The notes: generated by a model not told the origin, from the letters alone. A stretch of DNA of 40,919 nt from Heliobacterium mobile (GCF_009720735.1 NZ_WNKU01000029.1:1-40919); one strand, 5' to 3'; counted from the first letter of the stretch, positions 16,587-26,725 are shown. Numbers and translations: made by a program.

Positions 16587-16839
16587 CGGATGCACCACCC
16601 TTACCCACGATTATAAAGAAACTCATTCCTATCATGTTCAACACGGTAAGAGTAAGTCCTGCTCAACTTAATCACCCTTTCCGACAGATTTCACAGTGAT
16701 GGAAAGCTAAAAAAAGTGACCACCTTTGAGAAATGCATAAAGGGGGCAAGAATGAATTTACCCCCCTTCTAAAGAGAATCACCTTAGTATAATTTTTTTA
16801 GTCCCTTAAAAAGGGAAATAAAAGGGGAATATCTATTCG

Positions 16840-16855
16840 TGTTCCACATGGAACA
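16840..16855. promoter_or_regulatory. Degenerate parS-like site upstream of parA
   Basis: TGTTCCACATGGAACA differs from the array core at one base, the central CG becoming CA. It lies between the rsmG terminator and the parA promoter region, 2.1 kb from the array. It may bind ParB weakly or be a decaying parS. Confidence 0.55.
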
Positions 16856-16865
16856 TTTAGGGGGG

Positions 16866-16901
16866 TAAAAAATTTCGGAACCCCCTAAATGAGGGGGTTC
16901 C
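16866..16901 (-). terminator. Terminator overlapping the rsmG stop
   Basis: A perfect 9-bp stem GGAACCCCC/GGGGGTTCC (16877-16885 with 16893-16901) contains the end of rsmG (TAG at 16887-16885). On the minus strand it is followed by AAATTTTTT. Confidence 0.8.
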
Positions 16902-17664
16902 GACTCGGTGTTCCTGCTTTGCGCGGATATGTTTTCGGTGTGCCTTTTGTTTTTCGCACGACGATAAGCGTTCGCCCATCTTGAGAACTCGGTAATCTCA
17001 ATTCTTTAACGTGATCGATAACCCCACCCAAAATAGATAATGCTTTTCGAGACTCCTCCACTTCGGCAGGACCGTCGGAACCTTTCAAGGCGATGAAAAA
17101 GCCACCTACCTCAACCAACGGTAAACACAACTCTAATAATAGGGGGAGTCGGGCTACTGCTCGACTGAAGACTAAATTAAATTTTTCTCTTCGCTGTGGT
17201 TGTTGTCCTATATCCTCAGCACGACCATGAAGGACTTCTACATTTTTTAAGCCCTGTTCCGCTACGATATCCGATAAAAAACGGCATCGTTTCTGCAAAG
17301 AATCCATCAGGACGCAATTCCACTGAGGTCTTGCGATAGCTAAAGGCAATCCAGGAAAACCAGCACCTGTTCCTACATCGGCTATTCGTAACGAACCATT
17401 CAGTTGAGGTAGTCGTAACAGAAAAGGACTTAAGGAATCTACAAAATGCTTCTCCGCTACACCAGCCGGATCGGTGATGGCTGTTAGGTTCATATGCGCA
17501 TTCGTTTGAACGAGTTTTATGGCATAAGCCGTATAGATCTGCTCTAATGACGGTGTAAATGGAAGATCCCAAAGGGCCATTCCATTACGTAACTGTTCTT
17601 GAAAGAGAGCTATTTGCTCTCCGTTCCAGTCGGTCATTTTACCAGCGCTAATCGATTCGGTCAT
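16885..17664 (-). CDS. rsmG: 16S rRNA (guanine527-N7)-methyltransferase
   Basis: RsmG (GidB) methylates G527 of 16S rRNA using S-adenosylmethionine. The 259-aa protein has the SAM-binding motif [18 protein letters not shown] after MNLTAITDP and HFVDSLSPF, and the later block VFSRAVARL. The C-terminal tail of about 20 residues is basic and low-complexity. The ATG overlaps the mnmG stop as ATGA, so the two are translationally coupled. No noc gene follows; parA comes next after about 300 bp. Confidence 0.96.
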   Translation of the reverse strand: MTESISAGKMTDWNGEQIALFQEQLRNGMALWDLPFTPSLEQIYTAYAIKLVQTNAHMNLTAITDPAGVAEKHFVDSLSPFLLRLPQLNGSLRIADVGTGAGFPGLPLAIARPQWNCVLMDSLQKRCRFLSDIVAEQGLKNVEVLHGRAEDIGQQPQRREKFNLVFSRAVARLPLLLELCLPLVEVGGFFIALKGSDGPAEVEESRKALSILGGVIDHVKELRLPSSQDGRTLIVVRKTKGTPKTYPRKAGTPSRNPLI

Positions 17665-19571
17665 TCACCGTTTCCTCCGTTATCCCGACGTCGCCGTTGT
17701 TCCAAATAAACCAACAGCAAGGAAATATCGGCGGGATTCACCCCGGAGATGCGCGACGCTTGTCCGAGTGATTCGGGACGACGAGCGATGAGTTTCTGCC
17801 TCGCTTCGGTCGACAGTCCTCCGATCAGTGCATAATCCAAATCGGGCGGCACGCGGCGACTTTCCAGCTTATTGAATCGTTCCACCTGCGCTTGTTGTTT
17901 GACCAGATACCCCTCAAACTTCGCCGAAATTTCTACTTGCTCGGCTACCTCCGGATCAACCGTTTCCCGAGCCTCGTCATATTCCAACAACGAATGAAGA
18001 TCGTCAAAAGACAATTCAGGTCGGCGAAGCAGATCAAAGAGAGATAAACCTTTGGTCAAAGGAGCACTTCGTTTTTGCTCTAAGATTTCTTGCAGCCGTA
18101 TATTACCGGGTGTCACAAATGTTTTCGACCATAATTCTTTTTCTTGCTCCACCCGTTCCATTTTACGTTGAAAACGCTCATAACGAACATCATCGACCAA
18201 CCCAATCGAACAGCCGATTTCAGTTAAACGCTGATCGGCATTATCCTGACGAAGTAACAACCGGTATTCCGCCCGTGAAGTAAGCATCCGGTAGGGTTCA
18301 TTCGTTCCCTTTGTTACCAAATCGTCGATCAATACACCGATATAAGCATCGGAACGTTTTAGAATTAAAGGTTCTTTTCCTTGTGCCCGGCAAGCTGCAT
18401 TGATTCCAGCTATGATCCCTTGGGCCGCTGCTTCTTCGTACCCAGATGTGCCGTTGACTTGACCGGCAGTAAATAATCCTTGAATCGTCTGGTGTTCCAG
18501 AGAGAGTTTCAGTTGGGTAGGGACCACATAATCGTACTCAATCGCATAACCGGGACGAATAATCTTCACATTTTCCATTCCGATGATGGAGCGAAGCATA
18601 GCGAGTTGTATATCTTCGGGGAGACTCGTCGACATCCCTTGCACATACATCTCATGCGTATCGGCACCTTCCGGTTCCACAAAAACCTGATGACTTTTTT
18701 TATCAGCAAAGCGGACGACCTTATCTTCGATGGATGGACAATAACGGGGTCCAGTCCCTTCGATGACTCCTGCATAAAGCGGTGAGCGATGCAGATTATC
18801 CCGAATGATTTGATGAGTTTCTTCCGTCGTGTACGTAAGCCAGCAGGAGATTTGCTTCCGCTCGAATCGAGAGGATATAAAAGAAAAATTTAACGGGTCC
18901 GAATCACCCGGTTGTTCCACCATCTTCGTAAAATCGACGGTGCGCCCGTCGACCCTTGCCGGCGTGCCTGTTTTAAACCGTCCCAGTTGTACACCGACCT
19001 CTCGCAAAGAAGCCGCCAGTTCTGTCGATGGAAAATACCCGTTCGGGCCACCTGGATAATGGAGATCGCCGATGATGATCCGGCCTTTCAGATATGTACC
19101 TGAAGTAATGACAACATTCGGCGCAGCGAAAAAAGCCCCTGTCTGTGTGAGCACACCTTGGACTTGGCCATCTTCCACCCGTATCGTTTCGACCATGGCT
19201 TGGCGTACATCTAAATTTTCCTGATGCTCAAGCACTTGAATCATGTACTGCTGATATTTCTTTTTATCCGCTTGTGCCCGCAGAGCATGGACAGCAGGCC
19301 CTTTCCCAGTGTTTAGCATTCGGATTTGGATCGCCGTTGCGTCAATCGTTACACCCATTTGACCGCCTAAAGCGTCTATCTCCCGGACCAAGTGACCTTT
19401 GGCCGGGCCTCCGATAGCTGGGTTACAAGGCATTAAGGCTACATTGTCCCAACTGATCGTCAAAATCAAGGTTTTGCATCCCATCCGAGCCGCCGCCAAA
19501 GCGGCTTCACAGCCGGCATGACCTGCTCCGATAACAATCACATCATACTGACCGGCTAGATACTCCAACAT
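17661..19571 (-). CDS. mnmG: tRNA uridine 5-carboxymethylaminomethyl modification enzyme MnmG
   Basis: MnmG (GidA) is the FAD subunit that, with MnmE, adds the cmnm5 group to wobble U34 of certain tRNAs. The 636-aa product has the dinucleotide fold [21 protein letters not shown], the block [20 protein letters not shown], the conserved cysteine in [13 protein letters not shown], and [19 protein letters not shown]. The C-terminal MnmE/tRNA-binding helices contain [10 protein letters not shown]. The ATG at 19571 has GAGGGTG upstream; a TTG seven codons earlier is less likely. It is about 25 bp after mnmE, its functional partner. Confidence 0.97.
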   Translation of the reverse strand: MLEYLAGQYDVIVIGAGHAGCEAALAAARMGCKTLILTISWDNVALMPCNPAIGGPAKGHLVREIDALGGQMGVTIDATAIQIRMLNTGKGPAVHALRAQADKKKYQQYMIQVLEHQENLDVRQAMVETIRVEDGQVQGVLTQTGAFFAAPNVVITSGTYLKGRIIIGDLHYPGGPNGYFPSTELAASLREVGVQLGRFKTGTPARVDGRTVDFTKMVEQPGDSDPLNFSFISSRFERKQISCWLTYTTEETHQIIRDNLHRSPLYAGVIEGTGPRYCPSIEDKVVRFADKKSHQVFVEPEGADTHEMYVQGMSTSLPEDIQLAMLRSIIGMENVKIIRPGYAIEYDYVVPTQLKLSLEHQTIQGLFTAGQVNGTSGYEEAAAQGIIAGINAACRAQGKEPLILKRSDAYIGVLIDDLVTKGTNEPYRMLTSRAEYRLLLRQDNADQRLTEIGCSIGLVDDVRYERFQRKMERVEQEKELWSKTFVTPGNIRLQEILEQKRSAPLTKGLSLFDLLRRPELSFDDLHSLLEYDEARETVDPEVAEQVEISAKFEGYLVKQQAQVERFNKLESRRVPPDLDYALIGGLSTEARQKLIARRPESLGQASRISGVNPADISLLLVYLEQRRRRDNGGNGE

Positions 19572-19597
19572 CGCTACACCCTCGTTTTCCAAAACTC

Positions 19598-21010
19598 TTA
19601 TTTACCAATGCAGAAGGAAGAGAAAATCTTGTCCAATATATCTTCACCCACAGTCTCTCCGATGATTTCCCCCAGGGCTTCCCAGGCCGCTTTCAGATCG
19701 ATCGTCAAAAAATCAGGACTTAAGGCCATCTCTAATCCTGATTGTACACTGCGAATATGACTTTGAGCACGTTCTAACGCTTCCCGATGTCGAGCCTGTG
19801 TAATCAAATCAAGACGGCTCTCAGTCGGATCCATGATAGAAAGTGAATTTCCGGCTTCGTCCTTATAGACAAGACGGCGGATTTGCACCGCCAATTCCTC
19901 TAAGCCCCATCCCTCTTTCGCAGACATGTAAATAATCAACTTATCTCCGATAACCGCTCGAAGCTGCTGTTCATCGAGACGACGAATAGCTAGATCGCTT
20001 TTATTGACTAAAACGACAGAAGGCCGTTCCTGCAGAGAGCGCAAAAGTTCTTCATCATCATTGGATAGCTCATCCGATCCGTCCAGCACATATAGTACCA
20101 GATCAGCTTTTTCCATATATTCGCGAGTCTTTTCCACACCGATTTTCTCGACAAGATCTTCCGTCTCTCGGATACCGGCTGTATCGACCAATCGAAGAGG
20201 AATACCGCCGATTTCGATGAACTCTTCAATCGCATCGCGTGTTGTTCCGGGAATATCGGTGACGATCGCTCGCTGCTCATCGAGCAAGGCATTGAGCAAA
20301 CTAGACTTACCCACATTTGGTCGACCGGCAATAACTGTACGCCAACCTTCTTGCAACACACGACCAGTTTGAGACCGATTTAAAAGACGTTGAATTTCCA
20401 TAAATATGGCTTGAACGTCCTTAGAAAGACGTTCTGGTGTTATATCGGGAAGATCTTCTTCAGGAAAATCAATGAGCGCTTCTAAGTGCGCCAACACCGC
20501 GAGGATCTCATTGCGAACCTTGCTGATGCGACGGGAAAGTTGACCCTCAAGCTGAGAAACGGCTGCGCCCAGCCCATCTCGGGTTTTACTTCGAATAATG
20601 CCAATGATCGCCTCTGCTTGTGCCAGATCAAGGCGACCTCCTAAAAAAGCACGACGGGCAAACTCACCCGGTTCGGCTAAACGGACACCGGCACGGAGCA
20701 CCGCATTCAATGTCTCTCGAACGGGAACTGAACCGCCATGACAGTGAAACTCCACCACATCTTCCGTCGTGAACGAATGAGGTCCAGCCATCCATGCACA
20801 TAACACTTCATCAATCACATGTCCATCATCCGGATGAACGACGTGACCTAAATGAAGCGTATGAGAAGTCCAACTGTCGACGCTGCTGCCGTAGCGAGGA
20901 AGGAAGACTTTTTGGATCACTTCTTTAGCGTCGGGACCGCTTACACGGACGATCCCGATTCCGCCTTCACCGATCGCAGTAGCTACTGCAGCTATGGTAT
21001 CGCCAACCAT
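19598..21010 (-). CDS. mnmE: tRNA modification GTPase MnmE
   Basis: MnmE (TrmE) is the K+-dependent, dimerisation-activated GTPase of the MnmEG complex. The 470-aa protein has an N-terminal formyl-THF-binding domain ([19 protein letters not shown]), a helical domain, and an inserted G domain with [19 protein letters not shown] and NKSDL. It ends in the invariant FCIGK motif. The ATG at 21010 has GAGGG 6 nt upstream; the ATG two codons earlier abuts it. Confidence 0.97.
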   Translation of the reverse strand: MVGDTIAAVATAIGEGGIGIVRVSGPDAKEVIQKVFLPRYGSSVDSWTSHTLHLGHVVHPDDGHVIDEVLCAWMAGPHSFTTEDVVEFHCHGGSVPVRETLNAVLRAGVRLAEPGEFARRAFLGGRLDLAQAEAIIGIIRSKTRDGLGAAVSQLEGQLSRRISKVRNEILAVLAHLEALIDFPEEDLPDITPERLSKDVQAIFMEIQRLLNRSQTGRVLQEGWRTVIAGRPNVGKSSLLNALLDEQRAIVTDIPGTTRDAIEEFIEIGGIPLRLVDTAGIRETEDLVEKIGVEKTREYMEKADLVLYVLDGSDELSNDDEELLRSLQERPSVVLVNKSDLAIRRLDEQQLRAVIGDKLIIYMSAKEGWGLEELAVQIRRLVYKDEAGNSLSIMDPTESRLDLITQARHREALERAQSHIRSVQSGLEMALSPDFLTIDLKAAWEALGEIIGETVGEDILDKIFSSFCIGK

Positions 21011-21036
21011 GAACATCCCTCTTCCAAACAGATAGG

Positions 21037-21062
21037 AAAAAAAAGCGCCTAGGCGCTTTTTT
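21037..21062. terminator. Palindromic terminator between jag and mnmE
   Basis: AAAAGCGCCTAGGCGCTTTT (21041-21060) is a perfect 20-bp palindrome flanked by more A and T. It lies 31 bp past the jag stop on the minus strand and would end the rpmH-jag transcript, leaving mnmE to its own promoter. Confidence 0.8.
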
Positions 21063-21090
21063 ATTATTTCCTCAATTGTAGATACACATA

Positions 21091-21885
21091 CTAAAGGATT
21101 TCTTCATCGTTCCCATTGAGGGGGGTCCGTTTTCCGTAAGAGTTGACCCGTGTCCCCGTCGTATAATTATCCTTATGATCAGTCCGGTAAGGACGAGAAG
21201 ACCGGCGAGGATCAAACCGATTCGGTGCCGTTGCCTCCGTCCGGGGACGTTTAGACTCATACTTGGGCCCGATCACCACTTTACGAAATGGTTCCTCACC
21301 TTCGGAATAAGTGACGACTTTCGGATTTCCCTGTAAGGCTGTATGAATGATCCGTCGTTCCTGCGGGCTCATCGGTTCTAAGACTACCCGGGAACCTGTC
21401 CGGATCACTTTTTCAGAAAGTCGTTTAGCCAGCCGCACCAGTGTCTCTTCCCGGCGTTGACGATAATTTTCTACGTCGAGAACAATACGGATCCGTTCCG
21501 GCCCTTGCCGGTTGACAGCTAAGTTGACAAGATACTGTAGTGCGTCCAAGGTATCACCGCGGCGGCCGATCAGAATGCCTAGGTCATCGCCTTTGAACCC
21601 AATAAACAAATTCGTATCGCGCCATTCGGGTACAATTTCCGCCTCGACGCCCATGGTACGGAATACATCCTTCAAAAAACGGACGGCATCTCGGACTGGA
21701 TCGGGCTTAACGGTTAAACGCACCCGTGCCGGTCTTGTCCCTATCAACCCCAGAAAACCTTTCGACGGCTCTTCCAGGACGAGAACTTCTACGTCCTTTT
21801 CTTCGAGCTGTAATTCAGCCAATCCAGCACGAACTGCTTCTTCTACAGTTTTTGCAGTCTTTTCCAAAGTGATCGGTTCGGTCAT
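21091..21885 (-). CDS. jag: RNA-binding protein Jag/KhpB
   Basis: A 264-aa protein with the three Jag parts: a Jag-N domain (~1-55, TAKTVEEAVRAGLAEL, GFLGLIGTRPARV), a KH domain (DDLGILIGRRGDTLDALQYL) and an R3H domain (LEPMSPQERRIIHTALQ). A basic, disordered tail follows, rich in Arg, Pro, Asn and Thr and longer than in many homologues. KhpB partners with KhpA in RNA binding and cell elongation control. The ATG overlaps the yidC stop (TAATG) with AAGGA upstream, so it is coupled to yidC as in most Firmicutes. A longer frame to 21972 only overlaps yidC. Confidence 0.95.
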   Translation of the reverse strand: MTEPITLEKTAKTVEEAVRAGLAELQLEEKDVEVLVLEEPSKGFLGLIGTRPARVRLTVKPDPVRDAVRFLKDVFRTMGVEAEIVPEWRDTNLFIGFKGDDLGILIGRRGDTLDALQYLVNLAVNRQGPERIRIVLDVENYRQRREETLVRLAKRLSEKVIRTGSRVVLEPMSPQERRIIHTALQGNPKVVTYSEGEEPFRKVVIGPKYESKRPRTEATAPNRFDPRRSSRPYRTDHKDNYTTGTRVNSYGKRTPLNGNDEEIL

Positions 21886-22568
21886 TAAGCGGTTCCTTCT
21901 CCCTTCCGCACGTTCAGGCTCCGGTTGATGTACAGTTGCTGAAGGATACCGACCGTGTTGAATACCACCCAATAAAGGGACAAGCCGGCGGGAAAATTAT
22001 GAGCCATCCAGCCAATCATGACCGGCATGACATACAGCATGATCTTTTGCGTTTGCTCGGCTTGGGCATTACCGGTCGAAGTGGCAGGACTAGACACTTT
22101 CATTTGTAAGAAGGTTGTTGCAGCTGCTAGTAAGGGGAGAATATAGGGATCTACAAGCGAGAGATTCGGTACCCATAAAAACTGAGCATGGGCTTCGTTT
22201 TGAAATTGAAAATTCCTTAAACCGTTGTAAAAAGCGATCAGGATTGGAAACTGAATGATTAAGGGTAAACAACCGCTTAAGGGGTTTACACCGTGTTCTT
22301 TGTACAAAGCCATCATGGCTTCTTGGGCTTTTTGAGGATCTTTTTTATATTTTTCTTGAATTGCTTTTTGTTTCGGCGCCAATTCAGACATGGCTTTCAT
22401 CGATTTCATCTGCTTTGCGCTCAACGGATAAAGCAGCATTTTAATCACGATGGTGATCAATACGATAGCCAGTCCGTAACTCGGTACTCCGGCGGTAACC
22501 GTAATGGAGTAAAAGAACTCGATCATATCGGTAAATGACTTAACCAACTGGTCCCACAAGACGCGCAT
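21885..22568 (-). CDS. yidC: Membrane protein insertase YidC/Oxa1
   Basis: A 227-aa YidC of the Gram-positive type with five membrane segments. Family blocks are YPLSAKQMKSMKAM, IQEKYKKDPQKAQE, LYKEHGVNPLSGCLPL and the final SLYWVVFNTVG. The charged residue in the first groove helix, Arg in B. subtilis SpoIIIJ and E. coli, is Lys here (K43, TIVIKMLLYPL). There is no lipobox cysteine; the N terminus is short. The ATG at 22568 sits only one base after AAGGAGG, so a TTG at 22559 (spacing ~10) may be the true start. It lies between yidD and jag, a conserved order. Confidence 0.95.
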   Translation of the reverse strand: MRVLWDQLVKSFTDMIEFFYSITVTAGVPSYGLAIVLITIVIKMLLYPLSAKQMKSMKAMSELAPKQKAIQEKYKKDPQKAQEAMMALYKEHGVNPLSGCLPLIIQFPILIAFYNGLRNFQFQNEAHAQFLWVPNLSLVDPYILPLLAAATTFLQMKVSSPATSTGNAQAEQTQKIMLYVMPVMIGWMAHNFPAGLSLYWVVFNTVGILQQLYINRSLNVRKGEGTA

Positions 22569-22603
22569 TCCTCCTTACTTATGTACCGCTCGATCGGAGA
22601 CGG

Positions 22604-22816
22604 TCATACGGGATCATATCCCCCGGGGTGAAAGGGGTGACAACGGAGCAAACGCCAAATTGCTTTCCCCAAACCTACTATGACGCCGTATTTTTGCAGC
22701 GCCTGAATAGCGTATTCCGAGCATGTGGGAACAAACCGACAAGAAGGTCCGCTTAGTGGAGAAATATAACGTTGATAAAACCGGATCGGAGCGATAAACA
22801 GATCAACTATCCGCAT
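22604..22816 (-). CDS. yidD: Membrane protein insertion efficiency factor YidD
   Basis: A 70-aa amphipathic protein with the full family pattern: [28 protein letters not shown] and a C-terminal [15 protein letters not shown]. YidD helps Sec/YidC-dependent insertion at the inner face of the membrane. The ATG at 22816 lies one base after the rnpA stop and has GGGGGGA about 6 nt upstream; a frame extended to 22864 overlaps rnpA and is not supported. Confidence 0.96.
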   Translation of the reverse strand: MRIVDLFIAPIRFYQRYISPLSGPSCRFVPTCSEYAIQALQKYGVIVGLGKAIWRLLRCHPFHPGGYDPV

Positions 22817-22817
22817 C

Positions 22818-23189
22818 TTATCCCCCCGTCCAGAGCTTGGCCCGTTTGAATAATTTGATGACATCTTCTTCGACTAAACGGAAGGGAATTCCTTTTATTT
22901 TTGACCGGGCGATTAAAATTATATCACTACCGTCCATCAACTCGGTTCTGTGTCGACGACAGATCTCTCGAAAGATACGTTTAATCTTGTTGCGTACAGT
23001 CGCTTTACCTACCTTACTCGACACGGAAAACCCAAATCGACGAGACAGTTTCATTTTAGATAAAGAAGGCGAGGGGGATCGATGCTGGAGTCGATACAAG
23101 ACGACAAACTTTCCACCGTAGGATTTACCCCGCTGATAGACGGATTGAAAATCTTTGTTTCGACGCAAGCGATAGCGCCGGGCCAGCAT
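22818..23189 (-). CDS. rnpA: Ribonuclease P protein component
   Basis: A small basic 123-aa protein that binds RNase P RNA and helps recognise pre-tRNA leaders. It starts [21 protein letters not shown] and carries the RNR-type motif in [19 protein letters not shown]. The ATG has a GGGGGG site upstream at ~11 nt. It lies 47 bp after rpmH, with a terminator-like hairpin between. Confidence 0.97.
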   Translation of the reverse strand: MLARRYRLRRNKDFQSVYQRGKSYGGKFVVLYRLQHRSPSPSLSKMKLSRRFGFSVSSKVGKATVRNKIKRIFREICRRHRTELMDGSDIILIARSKIKGIPFRLVEEDVIKLFKRAKLWTGG

Positions 23190-23206
23190 TACTCGTCATC
23201 CCCCCC

Positions 23207-23238
23207 GGAAAACAAAAGAAGGCCCCCGAAGCGGCCTT
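23207..23238 (-). terminator. Terminator or attenuator between rpmH and rnpA
   Basis: On the minus strand AAGGCC (23238-23233) pairs with GGCCTT (23224-23219), followed by CTTTTGTTTT. The rpmH stop codon overlaps the stem. It probably lets most transcripts stop after rpmH, giving more L34 than RNase P protein. Confidence 0.65.
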
Positions 23239-23371
23239 ATGCACTAAGTTTTTTCCTTCCTTTTGCACGGCGCCGTTTCAAAACGTTTCGGCCGTTCGGC
23301 GTGCTCATACGGCTCAGGAAACCGTGAACGCGCTTGTGTTTACGATTTTTCGGTTGATAGGTGCGTTTCAA
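23237..23371 (-). CDS. rpmH: 50S ribosomal protein L34
   Basis: A 44-aa basic protein beginning [18 protein letters not shown] and ending in [13 protein letters not shown], a textbook L34. It starts at a TTG (23371) with a strong AAGGAGGTG 8 nt upstream. It opens the rpmH-rnpA-yidD-yidC-jag operon and is read away from dnaA. The promoter is at 23490-23461. Confidence 0.97.
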   Translation of the reverse strand: MKRTYQPKNRKHKRVHGFLSRMSTPNGRNVLKRRRAKGRKKLSA

Positions 23372-23460
23372 TTTTTACACCTCCTTAGCTTTTACCATTC
23401 TCGACAAATCTATCCGCAATAGACAACACATGCCCTGGCGGCTCGAGACAAACAATTTAC

Positions 23461-23490
23461 ATTATAGTGGAGCATCGATAGAAAAGTCAA
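23461..23490 (-). promoter_or_regulatory. rpmH operon promoter
   Basis: On the minus strand TTGACT (23490-23485) and TATAAT (23466-23461) are separated by 18 bp, close to the sigma-A consensus. The leader to rpmH is about 85 nt. Confidence 0.8.
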
Positions 23491-23530
23491 GATTGAGCCA
23501 TCGTCCCAAGAGAGGGGAATTTTTTCAAAG

Positions 23531-23852
23531 TTATCCCCTTGTGGATAACTCTCACGCACGGTACAATTGTGAATGAATATTATCCACAGGTGGATAACTC
23601 GACGAACCATGCGGTTTTCCCGAATTTACTCCACAGCGTGTGGATAAAATGTGCGTTTTTCCGTCCCATATTCACAGTTTCGACAGAAATACGATTTATT
23701 TTATCTCCTTACCTTTTTCATCCCCCATTTTTTTCGTCCACATGGCCGCACAATGTGGATAATCCGAAATTGAAACCTTTTTATCCTAATATATATAACG
23801 CTAGATAGAAAAACGGTCAGAATGGGGATAATCGATCAATCCCTGTGAATAA
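23531..23852. other. oriC: Candidate oriC: DnaA-box cluster in the rpmH-dnaA gap
   Basis: The 500-bp gap holds many DnaA boxes. Perfect TTATCCACA copies are at 23540-23548 (reverse), 23580-23588 (forward), 23639-23647 (reverse) and 23754-23762 (reverse). TTATTCACA, fitting TTATNCACA, is at 23844-23852 (reverse). Near-matches are at 23531, 23589-23597 and 23823-23831. An AT-rich stretch (~23777-23803) next to the last boxes could be the unwinding element. Genes point away on both sides. This is the classical Firmicute incC position. Confidence 0.85.
23770..23797 (+). promoter_or_regulatory. Probable dnaA promoter
   Basis: TTGAAA (23770-23775) and TATATA (23792-23797) are 16 bp apart. DnaA boxes lie just upstream (23754-23762) and downstream (23823-23852), which suggests autoregulation by DnaA. 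Confidence 0.5.
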
Positions 23853-23872
23853 CGTCCGAACTGGGGGTACCT

Positions 23873-25210
23873 GTGGTGCAATCACAGCTTGCCGGACTAT
23901 GGCAACAAACGTTGGAAATTTTACGACAAGAACTGAAGCCGGCCAGTTTTGATACCTGGCTGAAAAACACGCAGTTGATCGCGCTTCAAGGCGGGGAAGC
24001 GCATGTGGGCGTTCCCAATGACTTGGCCCGAGATTGGTTAGAAAACCGCTACGCCACATTGGTTAAGAATGCCTTGTCCCTGGTATTGGGAGATACGGTG
24101 GACGTGCGTTTTTTCTCACCGAACCAGGAACCACGCCGCCCCGCCGATTCGCCCCGGCGAGCGGCACCGGTCGAGGATGTTGACCCGCCGGTCCTAAACC
24201 CAAAGTACACCTTCGACACCTTTGTCGTCGGTAACTCAAACCGTTTTGCCCATGCCGCTTCTTTAGCCGTCGCCGAATCGCCAGCCAAAGCGTATAACCC
24301 CCTGTTCATTTATGGCGGCGTCGGTTTGGGGAAAACTCATTTAATGCAGGCCATCGGTCACTTCGTCATCGATCAGCGACCGAGCACTCGCGTCGTCTAT
24401 GTTTCTTCCGAAAAGTTTACCAATGAGCTGATTAATTCCATCCGGGATGATAAGACCGTTGAATTTCGGAACCGCTATCGGAACATCGATGTCCTCCTAA
24501 TCGACGATATTCAGTTTTTGGCTGGAAAAGAACGCACTCAAGAGGAATTTTTTCACACTTTTAACGCACTTCACGAATCAAGTAAACAGATCATCATCTC
24601 CTCTGATCGCCCACCAAAAGAAATCCCCACTCTGGAAGACCGGCTGCGCAGCCGATTCGAGTGGGGCTTGATTACGGACATCAATCCGCCTGATTTAGAG
24701 ACAAGAATCGCGATTTTACGTAAAAAAGCTATCCTGGAAAACTTAAATGTACCTAACGAAGTCATGGTCTTCATTGCCAATACGATTCAATCGAACATTC
24801 GGGAGTTAGAAGGCGCCCTCAACCGGGTGATGGCTTTTGCATCGTTGAGCGGAAAACCGCTCAATGCAGACACAGCGGAAGAAGCGTTGCGCAACATCAT
24901 CCCGAACCATCGGATTAAAGTGATCACCATCGCCTTGATTCAAGAGGTGGTGGCGGAACACTTTTCGATGAAGGTCGATGATTTTAAAGCGAAAAAGCGT
25001 ACCCGCGACGTGGCCTTCCCCCGCCAAATCGCCATGTACCTGTCCCGGGAGATGCTTGATGTATCTTTGCCAAAAATCGGCGAAGAATTTGGCGGCCGGG
25101 ACCATACGACGGTCATTCACGCCCACGAAAAGATCACGAAAGATATTCAAAAAGATCCCCAGTTAGAAATGACTATTCAACTTTTAAAAGAAAAAATCCA
25201 AAGAACTTAA
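23873..25210 (+). CDS. dnaA: Chromosomal replication initiator protein DnaA
   Basis: A 445-aa DnaA. Domain I (~1-80) contains [10 protein letters not shown], the contact surface for helicase loading. A short Pro/Arg-rich domain II (~85-105) follows. The AAA+ domain III has Walker [10 protein letters not shown] (148-156), Walker [11 protein letters not shown] and the initiator-specific helix. Domain IV has the box-recognition helix-turn-helix ending [10 protein letters not shown]. The GTG start has GGGGG about 5 nt upstream; a second GTG follows at once. DnaA boxes flank the gene on both sides. Confidence 0.98.
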   Translation: MVQSQLAGLWQQTLEILRQELKPASFDTWLKNTQLIALQGGEAHVGVPNDLARDWLENRYATLVKNALSLVLGDTVDVRFFSPNQEPRRPADSPRRAAPVEDVDPPVLNPKYTFDTFVVGNSNRFAHAASLAVAESPAKAYNPLFIYGGVGLGKTHLMQAIGHFVIDQRPSTRVVYVSSEKFTNELINSIRDDKTVEFRNRYRNIDVLLIDDIQFLAGKERTQEEFFHTFNALHESSKQIIISSDRPPKEIPTLEDRLRSRFEWGLITDINPPDLETRIAILRKKAILENLNVPNEVMVFIANTIQSNIRELEGALNRVMAFASLSGKPLNADTAEEALRNIIPNHRIKVITIALIQEVVAEHFSMKVDDFKAKKRTRDVAFPRQIAMYLSREMLDVSLPKIGEEFGGRDHTTVIHAHEKITKDIQKDPQLEMTIQLLKEKIQRT

Positions 25211-25213
25211 AAG

Positions 25214-25297
25214 TTATCCCCTGAATAGTCCACTTATCCCCAGAGTTATCCACAGCTCCAATTGAAATCTGGCAAGATTTTGGCGGAGTTTTCCACA
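25214..25297 (+). other. DnaA-box cluster between dnaA and dnaN
   Basis: One perfect TTATCCACA (25246-25254) lies with near-matches TTATCCCCT (25214-25222), TTATCCCCA (25234-25242) and TTTTCCACA (25289-25297), all on the plus strand. This corresponds to the B. subtilis incC element downstream of dnaA. Confidence 0.75.
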
Positions 25298-25369
25298 TAT
25301 CCCGGCTCCCTACGATGACTACGGTTTTTAAAGAGGGAGAAAAGGCCCAAACCAAGGAGGTTCCACGGC

Positions 25370-26485
25370 ATGGAGTTTTCCTGTTCCCGCGGTGAACTGC
25401 TCGAAGCGGTGAACGCCGTTTCCCGTGCAGTTTCGTCCCGCGCCACTATTCCTATCCTCAGCGGAATATACATGGAAGCCCTCGACGATGTCTTGCGTTT
25501 AGTTGCTACAGATATGGAACTGGGGATTGAGTACACCATTCCTGTCAAGACCGTGCAAACAGGATCGACGGTCGTCAACGCTCGGATTTTTAACGAAATG
25601 GCTCGCCGTTTGCCGGAAGGCCCGATCACATTCTATATTTCCGGAGAAACACCGGCCTTAAAGGTGCGCTACCATGGATCCGAATTGACATTAAACACCA
25701 TGAATCCACAGGAGTTCCCCTTACTTCCGGCGATTTTAGATGGTGACCACCTGATCTTGACCCAAGGACAATTCAAAGAGATGACACGGCTCGTCTGTTT
25801 TGCCGCATCGACCGATGAATCACGGCCTTGGTTTACAGGGGTCCTTTGGGACATCTCGCCGGAAGAGGTTCGCTGGGTGGCTACCGATACGCACCGGTTG
25901 GCGCTTTTGTCCGGCCAAGCTACCGAGTCGGTGATCCAGCAGAACCGGCAGGTGATCCTGCATGCCAAAACCTTGTCCGATGTAGCACGGTTGCTAAGCG
26001 ATGATGAAGCCTCTTTACAGATCACCATCACTCGGTCCCAAGCGCTCTTGGAAACGGATCGCATGCGTGTCATCCTGCGCATCATCGAAGGTCAATACCC
26101 GAAATATCAACAGGTTATCCCTCGAGATTACAAAACCCGGATGACTGTTTCCGTCAAAGCCTTAGCCGATTCGGTAGACCGGGCTTCTCTCGCAGCTATC
26201 GGCAAAGAAGGATCTAACATCATCAAGCTCTCCAGCGATAAAAACACCTTGACGATCCGGGCTAACTCGCCGGAAGTGGGCCATATCTACGAAGAAGTCT
26301 TTGTCGATGTGAACGGCGATCCGATTCCCATCGCCTTTAACTACCGTTACCTCCAGGATGCGTTGAAGGTGATCACAACCGACGATGTCTATATGGATTT
26401 AACAGCCACCTTAGCTCCCGGTGTACTGCGCCCTGTCGGGGAAGAGCGGTACCTCTATCTCATCGTGCCTGTGCGGACCGTATAA
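25370..26485 (+). CDS. dnaN: DNA polymerase III beta subunit (sliding clamp)
   Basis: The 371-aa clamp that tethers DNA polymerase to DNA and docks many repair proteins. It begins MEFSCSRGELLEAVNAVSRA and shows the three repeated clamp domains of ~120 aa; the C terminus ends in APGVLRPVGEERYLYLIVPVR-type residues around the peptide-binding cleft. The ATG has AAGGAGG 9 nt upstream. It follows dnaA after 159 bp that carry DnaA boxes. Confidence 0.98.
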   Translation: MEFSCSRGELLEAVNAVSRAVSSRATIPILSGIYMEALDDVLRLVATDMELGIEYTIPVKTVQTGSTVVNARIFNEMARRLPEGPITFYISGETPALKVRYHGSELTLNTMNPQEFPLLPAILDGDHLILTQGQFKEMTRLVCFAASTDESRPWFTGVLWDISPEEVRWVATDTHRLALLSGQATESVIQQNRQVILHAKTLSDVARLLSDDEASLQITITRSQALLETDRMRVILRIIEGQYPKYQQVIPRDYKTRMTVSVKALADSVDRASLAAIGKEGSNIIKLSSDKNTLTIRANSPEVGHIYEEVFVDVNGDPIPIAFNYRYLQDALKVITTDDVYMDLTATLAPGVLRPVGEERYLYLIVPVRTV

Positions 26486-26486
26486 G

Positions 26487-26552
26487 TTATCCACTGTGGA
26501 TATCTTTACGAACTAATTCGCTCCCTGGAACGGGATAGGCCGTTGTGAATAA
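26487..26552. other. Third DnaA-box group, after dnaN
   Basis: TTATCCACT (26487-26495) and TGTGGATAT (26495-26503) form an inverted pair, each one mismatch from the box. TGTGAATAA at 26544-26552 fits TTATNCACA on the minus strand. The rest of the dnaN-recF gap holds a CAGCCGGA/TCCGGCTG hairpin (~26640-26669) and the recF promoter, but no S4-domain (yaaA) gene. Confidence 0.55.
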
Positions 26553-26695
26553 CTTTTGGTCATACCGATATTCCGGAACAATGATCCTAAAAGAAAGATC
26601 GATCCGCATAGAAAAAACGTTTTGGATATCCCATTAGGCCAGCCGGAGGAAATTTTTTCTTCCGGCTGACTCCTATTGGAGTATATACAGGCTTG

Positions 26696-26725
26696 TTGGA
26701 AAAAATTACATCACTGTAGTAAAAT
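26696..26725 (+). promoter_or_regulatory. Possible recF promoter
   Basis: TTGGAA (26696-26701) and TAAAAT (26720-26725) are spaced 18 bp, about 50 bp before recF. Confidence 0.4.

Noticed and set aside
16742..16816. Hairpins GGGGG/CCCCC and TCCCTT/AAGGGA in the parA-rsmG gap as terminators
   Set aside because: Neither is followed by a clear T run in the useful direction; the rsmG terminator at 16866-16901 is sufficient.
23410..23808. Short frames in the rpmH-dnaA gap
   Set aside because: They overlap promoters and DnaA boxes and have no ribosome sites or known similarity.
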